Translations under genes and position numbers: made by a program
Shown: positions 12,846 through 25,900 of the stretch, one piece after another
Numbering within the stretch: the first letter of the stretch is position 1
Layout of the letters: the number at the start of each line of letters is the position of its first letter
NCBI GenBank assembly: GCA_015501075.1
Contig: JADNYJ010000084.1
Coordinates: forward strand, 62,001 to 126,000
Direction of reading: 5' to 3'
DNA: 64,000 nt
From: Gymnopilus junonius
Taxonomy: Eukaryota > Basidiomycota > Agaricomycetes > Agaricales > Galerinaceae
The notes under the pieces: model-generated
The model's database searches: none
What the model saw: only the letters and a program-made list of their open reading frames with translations
Told to the model about the DNA's origin: nothing

Positions 12846-14640
12846 GGGCAGGTGGACGTGGAAGCAGCGGAGTGCGTTCTCTTCCGTACTCGTCGCCAGT
12901 GCATTTATATTGGATAAAATTCTATCAGCGGTGACAGGAATGATGGAAAAAAGCGTGGGATCGAGAACAGCTTAATTGAAAGATCCGTTATCATCACTTG
13001 CAATCCTTTAAGAAAGTGGAATGAAGGAAGAATGCTGGTGCACTATAAATTGATGTGAGAAAGTGAGATACCACGGCCAAATACTTACCAGAGGAGATAT
13101 CACCAGTAGCGTCGACGGCTGTGGCAGGTGAAGGAAGGTGTTGCTAAGCTGAAATTTACTTGGTTCCTACACTGAGCAGACAACGAGCAGGTAAAAAGCC
13201 CTATACATACGCAACGATGGCGATAGGTAAAGACAGCATTTAGCGAGGGATTGTTCTTCCAACTGTAGTTACTCAAATCTTCCGCAAGGCGCTCCATAAC
13301 AAAAGTTAGACTGAAAATGGATGTCAGGCTGAAGAGATTGGGAGTTGCTGATGTATCGGCGCCTCGAGGAATCTAAATTCAAGGAGTGCTTCTTGGTATG
13401 ATGCTTGGACAGACGGATCGTCGAGAAAGTACGCCGCTCATTCCCTCAGCTCTCGAAATAGCCAGGAGACTCTCGGTTCCATGTCAGTGCAGACATGGGA
13501 TCGTTTCTCCCAAGCTGTCATCAGACAATCAGAATTCAGGAACATAGACAAATTCGGCCTGGGGTTAGTAGACCATTATCAACCATGAACAGCGCGTCAG
13601 GGCTGCTATGACGAAACAAAGACCATGCCTAGGTCCGAAATTTTTCGAAAATAGACGTGTTGCATGGAGTGAAATGTACAAGAAAGCGAGACACACAGAA
13701 TGAAGCTCAAATAAAGGTAAGATTTGAGTAATAACCAGATTCCAAAGAGCAAACCTAAGACTGAAATTCCAGTGGTCTATTGTATTGCAAGTGACCGTAC
13801 TAGGGAAATCCATGACCAAAGCTGACTCGATGAGAAAATTAGAACCAGACCGGTACCATACTAAGTACACATGACAGATGTCGACTGAGGCAGTACGCCA
13901 CGTCGGCAAAGAGACGTCAGCGCAATGCCTGAGCTTGAAGCTTGGTGCTATGTAAGTCGCAGGCGAGGAGGAGGTACAACTTGGGTACAACTTGAACTGC
14001 AGGCGCACAAGAAACAGTTGACACAGGTTCGGCTTACTCCGAAAACTATACAGTAGCATGATGTAAGCAAAACGGCTAGTCTTCCTCCCGGCTTGGCTTA
14101 TCCTTTGTCCCCTCCGCAACTTAATTATAGATGCCACTCTGCTTCGACCAATTTCTTTCGCCTTTGTTTCTTTCCAGCTGTTTCCGTGTGTTCCTTTCCA
14201 GTATGTTGTTTCCGAACTTCCCGTGTCATCCCTGCTATTGTTCTGCTTGACATGACATTACAACCCCTCCAAGGCTCCTCCTGAAGTAACGCCTACCTCA
14301 CTCTTATTCAGTCTGCGAAAGAAAATTTTTAGTCTCGCCACTTCCTAAATCCTTTTCTGCTAGACTCTAGGATTAGAGCGGCAGTTCTCTCTTCTTAATT
14401 GACGTATTCTGCCTATGGTCGTTCCTGGTGACATCCTACGTCTGTTTAACTGTGCGAGCGCCAAAAGATCAACTACTTATACTCGGCCAATTTTACGTCT
14501 GGTATGAAAACGAATCCATTGAATACTAATCTTTGCATTCTGATGTCGCTGCTACCTGATCTGTTTACCGAAGGCACAATTTACTCGTCGCCGCCTTTCT
14601 CCTTGTCTGACGTGCTTTTTTGTGCTGACGTTCTTCCGAA
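12846..14640. other. Region without a supported gene
   Basis: The longest ORF, 190 codons on the reverse strand at 13565-14137, has no recognisable domain, biased composition, and no intron or promoter context. A short reverse-strand stretch starting with an ATG at 13297 (MERLAEDLSNYSW...) could be a stray exon. Nothing else stands out. Confidence 0.35.
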
Positions 14641-14641
14641 A

Positions 14642-15655
14642 TTAAGTCAATTCAAATATCTGTTTTGATCCCGGTACGCCTGACTTGTTGGTTCCTTCTC
14701 TTCTCATCCCTTCTCTTCTAAGTATATCTGTCCATGTATAAGGAGTCGCGCGGGATGAATATCTTCCACAATAAATATCGAACTGACCAAGCGCAGCAAG
14801 TCGATCATAATCGGCCACTCTAACGATGAAGAACTCCCTTCTCAAGCTGTTACTCATATTGAACATTACCCTCATCCATATCCCCACTATGTTTAGTTTA
14901 GCGATCCCGAAAAGTGTTATCTCTGAGGCGTGCGACTTGTTATTCGCCATTGCCATCGATTGCAGCGCAGGATATACATATTTCTCTTTCAGCAACGCGC
15001 CCCCAGCACCTGTGCTGATCCGACCCAGGTTGAAGTATTTTTGAGGGCTTCAGCCCTTCAAGCACCGCACATATCCTGCAAAGAATGACCGTATTCGTAG
15101 CCAGGATACCAACGGTAGCGATTGGCAGATTCAGCGAGAGGTATTTCAAGCCTGGGTCACTCCCCAGGAATTCACATTCCCTTGTACGCTATGTACAATC
15201 CTACAATCATAGACTAAAGCTATCTCATATCACGAACGGTGAACCACCTCTGGCTGATGGACTCCAGGTGCTTGGGCCTGTAGCCTACATCTATGGTACT
15301 CAAATATGTTGGAGTATATTCCTTCTCACACTCTCCCAAGAAGTGGCGGGAGATCACTGGTACACAACATTGTCGAGTGAAAGAAGCGACTTTGTGTCTC
15401 TGGGCTGAGATACTTTTTTATCACTTCATAGACGACTTGCACAAAGTACATATGTACAGTGGAGGACTTCAAGGCAGACAGGCCGTATGATCTAGATACA
15501 CAAAAGTTTGTAAAGTGTCCCGTAAGCGTGTAGTGTCCTATATAAACCCTTATCAGAAAATATTGTCCAAACGAGAATACCCTTCCAAAGCTCCGTCGAT
15601 ACATAACGCCACCCAGTATTGACATTATAAATTCGCCAAAGAAAATGCCAGACAT
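14642..15655 (-). CDS. Possible fungal membrane protein (DUF6534-like), uncertain
   Basis: The reverse strand contains hydrophobic blocks. One begins near 15655 (MSGIFFGEFIMSILGGVM). A CLEVLHCTYVLCAS-like block lies near 15450. Another, near 15149, reads LPIATVGILATNTVILCRIC. The order and the LETLH-like motif recall the DUF6534 family of mushroom membrane proteins. However, I cannot join the exons into one clean reading frame, so it may be a decayed copy. It lies immediately downstream of the glycoprotein gene, on the same strand. Confidence 0.25.
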
Positions 15656-16816
15656 AAAGCGAGCAACGGAACTTGAAAAGAGGCCCGTGTTACAGCGGCG
15701 TTACCGCTTTGAGTAGGACCAGCCGCGCCACTACTTCCCGTCTTAGAACCTGTCACTGAAGCACTGACAGTCGCGCTAGCCGGCTTAGTGATCGTTGGAG
15801 TAGGGGTCGAGCTGAATGAGATGGTCGAAGCACCGGGAATGGGCACTTGTGTTCCTCCACCGTAAATATCAGTGCTCTGGAACTGACTGCAGAGAGAGCT
15901 GGCTGGAGGGGTAGCGGGACCTTGGCCTGGAGGGTTTTGGGAGTCGCCAGCGCATGATTCGAAAACACCATCCTTTGCATTGGACGGAGCATTGAACCCG
16001 CATCCTTGGGTATCAAAGATATGCTGGCAAAGATTAGCGGCGTTCGCTCCCCGCGGGTCGCACGCCTTGAAGCAGAAGGTATTGTCACCGTTGAAGCTTT
16101 GAAAGTAGGATGAGATGAAAGCGCATCAGAGATGTGTCCCTCGAAAATATGCTAACTCTTACTTGTGCCATTCCTTAGCTTGCAAAAATGTACCCGTCCA
16201 TGCGTTGGAGAAGACTAGTCCACCTATAGGGTTCCCTCTGTTGTCCGCCCCGTGAGGATCCATTTCACCACCATCGTCGCCTGCTACCATGTCGATCAGA
16301 CTCTGGTTCATGAAACCGACGACCTGGATATAATCAGGTGTCTTCGTTAACTGAACGCCGGTGAGTGTCCCAGGAGGCATGATACGCGTTCCATGGCCTG
16401 GCCTAGTACACCAGGCGATCATTTCGCCTTCTATTTGTCCGACAGTCATTCCTGGCTGGGGAGGTGCCCAGATACAAAAATCTGCAAGCTCATCGTTAGC
16501 AGAGCACAAATGTGAAATAAAAATACGCCGCATACCATCCAACGAATTGAGATACGAAGTCTGACAGAGCGAGTCGGGACCCTCTGTGGTGGAATTACAG
16601 ATATTGTAGCCGAGTTGTGGGCCACGTCCGGTGTCATCCGTGTCAACTTGGTAGGGCTGCCATTAGGCATGTATGAGAGTTAAGCACGAAAAGGACATGA
16701 GGACAGAGAACACGCACGATGTTGAACCAACTAATGTTCTTGTCAACCAGCGGAGTGAATTGTCCGATTACGAGAGGCAGAGGAAGGGCCAGAAGCAAAG
16801 GTCGTAAAAAGTTCAT
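15625..16816 (-). CDS. Secreted GPI-type glycoprotein ('macrofage activating glycoprotein' family)
   Basis: The ATG at 16816 begins a signal peptide (MNFLRPLLLALPLPLVIG); an in-frame ATG at 16834 gives a poorer one. After an intron the mature protein reads PYQVDTDDTGRGPQLGYN and ICNSTTEGPDSLCQTSYLNS. Then come DFCIWAPPQPG, EMIAWCTRPGHGTR, TPDYIQVVGF, GDDGGEMDPHGADNRGNP and FCFKACDPRGANAANLCQHI. The tail is Ser/Thr-rich with a hydrophobic C-terminus (VPLLALCLAFSLANL), typical of a GPI anchor signal. This pattern of conserved Cys residues matches a mushroom family usually annotated by the name above. Its biochemical role is not established. Exons join in frame and no lesion is visible, so it is probably a functional cell-wall protein. 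Confidence 0.85.
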
Positions 16817-16834
16817 GATGGACGTGAATGACAA

Positions 16835-17560
16835 CCCGGAGCTGCCTGGAGTGGAAGCGAAGGGGAATGAAAAAGAGGCAGAATGAGGCTGGGGGCAAGG
16901 GAAGGGAGAGGGAAAAGGCCCCGTTCATTACGCCCTGCTGATATATGTTCGACACAGGAGACTTGTCAGGGTTCTCGAGCCCTCGTGGGTGCGTTCGCAC
17001 AGAGCCAATTTAGCACCGTCGAGGTCCGAAACGGACTGGGCGCATATCATTCGTAAACCATCAACAAGGATTGTTGTGCGCACTGCGGAGAGAGAGACAA
17101 TGGCATCCTGCGAAGCAATTCTTGAGCGTAAGGCCCGCAAAGAATACCAGCGGTATCCATGAACTGAAACTTTACTTGCTGCTCGTTGATGTCCAAGGAA
17201 AGGAAATCATCACCTGACTAAGTAAAGTCTAGACCGCCGACGACCTTACCGTAAAGCGAGAACAAAAGCGGAACTTGTGTGGTACGTCTGAGTCATTCCA
17301 TCGCTTCTCGCAACAAGCTGCAGCCTTTTCAAATCGCTTAATAGAAAGTTCATATGATCTGACGAAATTACCTTTTGAAAGTTGTTAGGCAAACCGCTTG
17401 TGGTAGTTACTGTATGCATACTTTCTTGATATTTTCCTGATATTTTCCACTGCACCGCAATCAGTTACTCGAATATCAGCTTCCGAGGTCCTTCCCTAGC
17501 ACTTTTAAATTTCGTCCGGTAGTACATGAAGAAACGAGTCCAGGCCGGGTATCATGCTCC
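16835..17560. other. Upstream region of the glycoprotein gene, no supported gene
   Basis: Only short ORFs without recognisable motifs occur. The sequence next to the glycoprotein start is purine-rich on the + strand (16857-16915), i.e. a pyrimidine tract in the gene's promoter orientation, as in many fungal promoters. Confidence 0.35.
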
Positions 17561-17766
17561 GTAGTACGTAGTTGATAGGCTTTGGCGCCCTACAATACGC
17601 AGGACAGCGTAGCAATCTTCTGGCACGAAGCAGTTGGCACCATCGCCCACGCAGCTCCCCGTGCACGTCCTCAAATCATGACACAATCTAGAACATATCT
17701 TTCTATGCGTTGGTCCAAAAGGAGTGTCGCCAATTCTACACAGTCGAAGGCAAAATATTGCGTTCG

Positions 17767-18459
17767 CTAGGACAATCGCCCGGAGCCATCACTCGAGTCC
17801 CTTCCAATGCCGCGCATCGACACATGCCGTGTCTTCCTACTGGCCCTCGCAGTTGAGTATGGAGATGTCGTTCGATGTTCCACGTCCGTCGGAGAGGGCG
17901 AATGATGCTCATGCCTCGAAGTAGTCGCCAGAGTAGTTTCTCTTGAAATACGAGGTAGAGGGTAAGGTCGGGAAGACTCCTGGGGCATCCTCATACTTTG
18001 CCTGAGGTCCTCCAGGTCCATCCGAAATGCTAGTCTCTCCAGGGAAAGCGACGACGTATGGTGGACAGTTGTCAAAGATGTGGCGATAGGTCGAGGAGGC
18101 ACAGACGCCTTGGTACGGCTCCCTGATATGCTCTCAGCAAGTATTCAAGAAGATCCGTGCCATGCGCAGCAGCAAGAGATGAAACCTACGATGTGAATCG
18201 ATTCGCTTTCGTGACTTCTTCCTTGCCTTCGATTTGGTTTCTTCTGAAGAAAGGCGTTATTGGCGATGGGTCGAAGAGAGTCGCCCAAAAACCTACCGCT
18301 AGAAGGATCGATAGAAGGTGCCACGTCCTTGAGAATCTCTTGGTCGCGGTAGTCATGCTCATCAAAAGTCCTGGATGAACTGGGCCCCGGGTTGTTGTCA
18401 ACTCGAAAATCATCAGCGACGGCGTGTGGTATAACAGAAGGTTCAGCGAAAATATCCAT
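17767..18459 (-). CDS. Possible Ser/Arg/His-rich hypothetical protein, uncertain
   Basis: Two reverse-strand open stretches could be exons of one gene. The first begins at the ATG at 18459 (MDIFAEPSVIPHAVADDFRV) and runs to a GTAGGT donor near 18192. The second runs to a stop at 17767 and is rich in Ser, Arg and His. A CAG acceptor at about 18126 would join them, but the phases do not match cleanly, so either my junction or the gene is faulty. There are no recognisable domains; composition suggests a disordered protein. Confidence 0.25.
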
Positions 18460-18499
18460 GTTCGAGGAGGCAAAAGGGAAAACGAGAGGAAACACCGCC

Positions 18500-21400
18500 G
18501 GGAGGGAAGACAGCAGTTAACAAAAGGGGAGGGGGCCAATCAGCCATACCCACTGTCGAAGCCATCTAGAGCTTTCTGTGCTTGGGGTCTAGCCGTAGAA
18601 TAGAACTGACGCCTACAAAAACCTCAGCATCATGGCATGGATCGGTCTAGAGCAGGTGGCTGTGTGGATTTACACCAATCAGAGAGTTGAATCCTGCTCC
18701 ACAGACCTCATTGGACAGATATAAAAAAGCCCCCAAGGACCTTTTGTGGCAGATCGGGATAGCCATGCTCTTAGAAAAGAGAACGATTACAAGAATAAGT
18801 AAAGCTGTCATACTTTACAAGGAAGTCGCCTCACAGAGAAAGCCGGTTTCGAAGGGAAATTCTTATTTCAGTCGCCGACTCGCCGCTTACTGACTCGTTT
18901 GTTTGTACAATGCCCTCGGTTGGCAAAAAACTTTGTTTGGCCCAAGTTCGGCCTTATCTGCATGAATGAGATGAGGACGTGCTGCCGCTACCGCATTAGT
19001 GAGTCAATATTTCGAGAAATATCCATTCTCATGTACAGAGCTTGCCATTCATGTGAAAGAGGCCTACGAATAAATGTTAGATCGAGTTGCGGGGGGACCG
19101 GGAGTGAAACAAGAACTCGCCGCAAGGGACCATCAACGGTGGAGTGCAAGCTGGCCTAGACCGAGGCTGTGGGTCCTTCAAGAACGGCACCGGCCGAATG
19201 GATCCCACAAAGGCAGTCTTACCCTCGTGCAAACCTCAAGCTCCTTGTGCTACCTCTTCCATTTAATAACCACAGATACACATTAATGATGTACAATTCA
19301 GCTCCTTTCACATTTTTGTCCTTATGGGCGGACTAGTTTTAGGGCCGTCCGCCCGACAGCCTCCACGCTGCGGAGCTTCGGAAGAACTACGGCCGACCTA
19401 GGCCTAACATTCTCCTTCTAATTTGACGTACACTGAGAAAGTATTTTTTTAGCCACACTGACTCTGCAATATAACGTATGATTTTTCCAAGATGCAGTAC
19501 TCTGCATCTTAGTTGTTCAGGTGGTAAAGCCAAATATTCCAATTGACGTTATGGTTTACAGATATTCTGATATCATTGACTCGAAAAAAGTACCAAATAA
19601 TGATATTTCCGCATTGGGATAAATAGGATCTACGCAGGCGTGTCTGACCTGATATACTGATCCCTGGTATATGGCTCATTATAATCTTTGGATCGTTCAG
19701 TGGTCGGGAAATTATCTTCCTGACGGTGAGGCTCTACACGATCGTTCTGTTTCCTCTCATAGACGTCGCTCAAATCACCTCTTTACTTTATGATATCACA
19801 TAAAATTGAGCATAGCGTCTCCAGATTTACTCAAGTATAATCTGGATGTTGTAGTTCATCAAGTATAGCCTAGGACACTAATGGAATGCGTCTAGACCAA
19901 TCTCATTTCTGATGCATGAGGAATTCTTTAACCCAGCTTCGGTCTAGTTGTTTCTAAAGACGGTTCTCCAGAGATAAGGGCCATTGAATTAAAGATCTGC
20001 GCACGCTCAACTTGTCATTATTCTTTTGAAGCTGTCATCAGACTCCAGGCCTTTGAAATTGTGCAGCCTAGGCTGTAAATGACATTTAGGAAGTTACAGC
20101 GTAGTTAGAGTCTAGCGAGATAGTTTGGCCCCTTCCCAAGGTCGTCTTCTGGATTCTAATGTCGTCTCCTGCATGAAAATCTTATAAACTTTTCCGAAAT
20201 GTATAATACTTGTAAAAAATCAACCAATATAGCAAGGACTATAAATTAATGTTTCTTGAGAATGTCAAGCCTATAAAAATACCTGTATCTCTCAGCGATA
20301 AGTCAACTTACTAAGACGCGGAGCTCCGGTGTGGGATATGCTAAGCCTGTGAGTTAGGAACGCATGCTTGATCTAGTCATCGAAGTGTCTAGGTAATAGT
20401 TTGGGCTCGAGAGGCTGGGCTAGATTTTTCACTCCCTCGCTTCGCAAGAACCTCAATCGACATTTCTAAAAGGAAGACCATGATGCGTACCAGACGAGTC
20501 AACTAATTGTTCGGAAGCACAACCCATGGGAGGTGACGTCTATTACTTACTAGAGAATTCCGACTGCATGGCGAATTGACAAATGACCGACTTTCAAGGA
20601 TCCAAATTCTGGTACGTCAACAGATACTAAGAGCTGCGTGGAATATGACGGCACAATACGAAGAAATGCCACTACAGTTGTGAGGAGAGGCGCCCAGGTT
20701 GACGGAATTTAAACGAATTTAAAGTTCGGCAGGCCGGAGAGCGATGACGTGAGTTAGTAATAGACACAAATACATGGGGTCGCCGATTGCCTCCGCCTTC
20801 CATTTTGCTTCTAATCTCCTCTGTCCATGTATACGCTCCGAGCTCAAGCTACGCGGTTATACTCATTCATAATGGAAGTCATGACATGAGAGATTGGCGC
20901 TTGATTGTTACTGGGGGAAATCGGACGACAGGTGTGCTTTTTTCGTTCGACGAATCAAGTTCTTACTGACCCTTTTTCCATTGCTTTCGAGCTGCCCGTT
21001 TAAGGTCCAGTCAACACTGGTATGAAGATGTGGTAACCTTACGTTACCTTGCGCTGCAAACTCTTACGAACTTGTGAACTAAAGTTTGGCCCTAACGGCA
21101 AGGTGGCAAGCGACAGAATAGATTGGACTCTTTGAGTCGCATTGCGTGTGAAGTCAGCAATTATCACGTTCTCCTTTCATTGACGTGAACTCGCTGATCT
21201 CAGGCCTTACATGCAGGGATACACTCTGAGATCTGAACAATTGTAAACAGGGCATAGTAGAGAGCATCTTCTCATGCGATTGGTCTGGTCTTCTTCTGTG
21301 GCTCAGATTGTTATCCATGCCATTCCTTCGTCCAGAATATCATAGTTTCGCTCCAAATTGAACAGTGCTGAATGAGAAATGAGAGCGTGCTACATTCATT

Positions 21401-22970
21401 CAACAGACTGGACGAGTTGAAGCACAGCACCCGCGGACTATAAGCAGGTGGCTGCTCTGATTGTTCGATCCCATTCTCTTCCTTTCCGGTAAGCATATCT
21501 TCCTTTAGTACCAATCTTGATATTCCGTGTCTCTTGTCTTGCTTGACCCATTGTTCTGTTGGAACAAGTGCTCCTCGCAACGCACCAAACAAGGATGAGA
21601 AGACGTCACTAGCAAACTTGCAGAGTGAGAAAATTGAATCGTGTAAGTCATTTCCCGTTGAATAAATAGGCCACTGTTAAAGCTAGATATGCGACTAGTG
21701 GAATAGGAAGATACATCTTCAAACGGTGTTCCAGAGAGCAAGGCGTAAATGGCAATTCGTGTTTTACGCCAACTTCCCTCTTCTCATCTGGTTTCAACGT
21801 TCTCATTCCGTCTTAGGAGCATGACGGAAGCTCTCAAGTGCATTCTCATTCTCCTTTCTTCGCGTCACATCGGCGGCCAGCCTTCAACGATAATTGGTAA
21901 TCATCAGTGGCTCAAAAGTCGGTACGTCTTCGGCCAAATACCTGGGGTCACGAATCTAGGTATGCCTATCCAAGCATCAAGGTGCGAGTAAGGTAAATAT
22001 ACCCGTATGAACCTGTCTTTGCTCACTATTTATATCAATAACGAGCATGTCAATCCATCACAATGATCAGTGGTGAGAAAATTTTAATGAAAATTTGGAC
22101 GTATTGAACTGGATCCACACGCGTTTTTCACGGACCTTTCTCAGCAGTTCCAAATAACCCTAAACAGCGCTGACGCCACTCAATTCTGAGAGTTGCTTGT
22201 GCTCCCCGTGCTATTTTCAAATTCACAATGAATAGATATAGATATGTTTGTGGCGCTTCCGAGGAGATGCCCTGAAATCACTCCGCAGCGCTGCTCTGCT
22301 GGGCTGATGGTGCAATTTCGTGTAACACCTGTCAGCAGTGGATAAAGGAGGTGATGTATCTTGTGTACGCTGCTTGGTTGCCCGAGCAATCATTCAGTAT
22401 ACTGACTGCTGATCTACATCAGGTGCGAAACGTTTTATATTATCTGCTATCTCTTCGTGAGTACTTGATTGCTTTATGCTTATACGATCAATAAAACGTA
22501 CGATACTTTTCAAGTCTCCGTAACTGCTGGACTATAGGCTTGGGCGCTTGTTGAACACTTAAATATCCTGTTCTTAAGGACGGAATTTCTTGTCAATTTT
22601 TGGTGCGTGCCTTCAATGCACACGCAAGCTCTCACTCTCAGACGCGATAACATCTTAACGGCGCAGAAACTAGGTCTGTAACTGATAAAGGCTGTCGAGA
22701 TTGCTTCTCCATATGCAATATGCAGCCTTACTTGTCGTCGACAATATCAACTTTTATCGACCAGTTTGTTCCTGGCCAAGTCAATCGACCTGTAACTTTC
22801 ATGCATATAATCTTGTTATCTTCCAATGGCAATAGAAACGCTTCTGAGAACGGAATTAGGAAACGTTTGCCAATGGCAATAGAGACGCATTCCTATTTAT
22901 AGGTGCGGCGTCGAGTGGAAACATTTTGTCCAAACATCAGTTGAGTGATTTTCGCCGTTCTTTTAGAGCG
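18500..22970. other. Gene-poor stretch
   Basis: Nearly 4.5 kb show no ORF with domain content and no exon chain. A short GC-rich hairpin (GGGCGGAC near 19326 and GTCCGCCC near 19347) is the only clear structure. A reverse-strand pair of small ORFs at 21311-21741 is protein-like in composition but without motif support. The stretch may hold old, unrecognisable transposon debris. Confidence 0.4.
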
Positions 22971-22971
22971 A

Positions 22972-25900
22972 TGTTTGATATTCGATTCGAAAACATGCTA
23001 TCTCCCTCTATGGCTCCTCAGCAGACGCAGAAATCCTTTGAAAATGAAGCATCACACGACGTGCAGATTCAGTAAAGAAGCGCTTCTTTCCGCAGTAACG
23101 TTATTTGCTAATTTGCTGGCTTTAAAGGTATCGAACACTGTCGATCCATGTAGAGGAGAAGCTTACCGCCAAGACGCCGGCGGACCAAGCTGATGCCATC
23201 CGCGAGATCGACATACACACTGTGCCGGTTGACCTGGTGTACCAGAGGTTCTCTACGTCTCCAACGTTAGGTCTTGAATCTCCTGCTGTCAGTCGTCGTA
23301 TGCAAACGTTCGGCAAGAATATCATATCTCCGCCGAAGACTCAATATTGGAAGAAGGGCCTCAACTACGTCTTTGGAGGGTTCAACTTTCTCATGTGGAT
23401 CGCCTTCATTGTTACAATCGTAAGTCCGCTGCATTCATCTACAAAACTGCCTTTTAACACCTTTTTTCTATCTAGCTCTCCTATAAACCTCTCGGGAGCC
23501 TGACCCGGCCATATTCAATCTGGGCGTAGCCATCCTTCTAGTCAGTTATTTCTCAATATTTATTTGAACAGTATAAACACTCACTTCGAAGTTCACTCGA
23601 TACCTCTAGTTGCTGGTCATCATCGTCTCAGCAACATTCTATGCCGTCGTTGACTTCCATGCCTCGAGGATTATGAAGTCCATCAGAGGGTTAATTGCAG
23701 AAGAGGCAACCGTCGTTCGGGATGGGGAGCAGAAGACTGTTGCTGCCACCGATATCGTGGTCGGTGATTTAGTCCTTTTAACCCTTGTGAGTTGCAATAT
23801 CCATTTCCCTACTTGTGCTTATAGCCTTCTTAGGGTAACCCGTGTTCCCGCGATATTCGGATTGTGGAGGCGTCCTCTGACCTTCGTTTTGATCGTTCTC
23901 TTTCACTGGAGAGAGGTGCGTTCTTATCTTGATTACTCTTAAGCACCGATTTTTCTGAAACCCTTCAAAGTGATATGATCCCTGGATCCGTTCATTCGAC
24001 TTCGGAAAACGCAATGGAGACACGCAATCTGGCACTTACATCTACTTTTGTCGTTCAAGGAAAATGCACGGGCGTTGTTTTCGCCACTGGTGATAGAACC
24101 ATCATGGGCAGGATCGTGGCGATGTCGGGCGAGACGAAGTTTAAGCTCACAACGGTGCAGAAGGAAGTCTGGTTCTTCACAAAGATTATTTCGGCTGTCG
24201 CTTTAGGCCTTTTCTGCATTGCCATAATCGTTTGGGCCGCTTGGTTGAAGAAGACATTTCCAGGATTCGAATCAGCTAGTGAGGCCATTATTAACTCCAT
24301 TGGATGCCTCACAGCGTTCGTGCCTCAGGTAAGATCTCTCATAGTTTCCGTGTCGTTGACTCATACTTTTGTACAGGGTTTACCGGTCTGCGTGGCTCTC
24401 TCTTTAACTATCGTTGCCAGGCGAATGGCTGCTCGCCACGTCCTTGTGAAGAACCTCGCTACTATCGAAACCCTTGGATGTATGTCAGTTTTGTGTTCCG
24501 ATAAGACCGGTACACTCACGGAGGGAAACATGGTTTGTTCCATTTATTTCTTATTGATGAATGATGCTGAATTCCCGAATTATCAGAGTGTTAGGAGATT
24601 GGCTGTTTCTGATGCTGAGTGCTCACTCGAAGCGGATGAAGCGGATGTAAACCCCTTCAAGCCTCAAGCCGCTGTGTCCCTGAAGTCGTCACCTCCACTT
24701 CCGCAACTCGCTCTTATTGCTCGCTTCTGCAACGGTGCCAAATTTGAAGGAGACATGGACGGCCTCTCGGTTTCACCAACGTGCCTATCAAGGGCGATCC
24801 TACGGATACTGCTGTTCTTCGATTCGCCTGAAGAGTCGCTCCATAGGTGCTTCTCGATGGACCAGAGCGCCGACGTATTGACCACTTTACTGGAGACCAA
24901 CAAGAAGATTTTCGAAATTCCTTTCAATTCACGCAACAAATGGATGATGAGTCTCGTTAGAGAAGATACCAAGTCGGGCTCTCCAGAGCCGTGGATGCTC
25001 ATCAAGGGCGCTCCTGATATTTTATTCCCCTCCGTCTCGTTTATCCTCGACTCAACTGGTGCTGCTGTGCCATTCCACGCCGACCACCAGTCTCGGCTCT
25101 CTCAGCTTCAGCATCAATGGAGTTCTGAAGGCCAACGAGTTATAGCCGTCTGCAAGCGTTCTTTGGATGCTCTCAAACTTTCCACTGACCAGACGGATCT
25201 GGAGGAAATGCTGTATGATGAAATCAGAGATCTCACTCTTGTTGGCCTTATCAGCATACGGGACCCTCCTCGTGCGGATGTGAAAGGAGCTGTGAGGATT
25301 ATCAGGGCCGCAGGCGTCAGAGTGTTCATGGTAACAGGCGACTTCATGATTACGGCTGTGGCGATCGCCAAACAGGTATGGATTGTATCTCAATAACGGT
25401 GGGGTCTTTCGAACTTATGCATCCTTCCAGGTCGGTATCATCTCACAGGATCGTTATGACACCATCAGAAGTCTTGCACGGCAGAGATAAGTGACGATGA
25501 AAAGAAACCAAAGGAAATATCATTGTCGTTGGTTGGCGCAGCTGATATGAAGCCCACGGAGGACGATCCCATAAGGGCCCTGGTGTTAACAGGAGAGGAT
25601 GTGGAACGGCTTACAGCAGCGGACTGGAATGTCGTTCTTACTGATTATACGGAGATCGTGTTCGCCCGGACCACTCCAGAGCAGAAAATGTTGATTGTGG
25701 AGGAGACAAGAAGAGAGGTGATAACATCGTCGCTGTGGTGCGTTGTGATATCTTTGGAAGCATTCTGCCGCCTGAATGCGCTTGTAGACTGGCGATGGGG
25801 TCAATGATGCTCCGGCATTGAAGGCAAGCGACATTGGCATCGCTATGGGAAGGTATGTCTCTACTAAACAATCATTGATGCTCCGATGTCTTATCTAACT

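Noticed and set aside
13565..14137. 190-codon ORF on the reverse strand
   Set aside because: No domain, signal, intron or promoter context, and an irregular composition rich in Leu, Ser, Arg and Cys; probably a chance ORF.
19326..19354. GC-rich inverted repeat GGGCGGAC...GTCCGCCC
   Set aside because: Only 8 bp of stem and no gene end nearby, so a terminator or transposon end cannot be argued.
21311..21741. Pair of reverse-strand ORFs with protein-like composition
   Set aside because: No motif, no splice pair that joins them convincingly, and no neighbouring exon.
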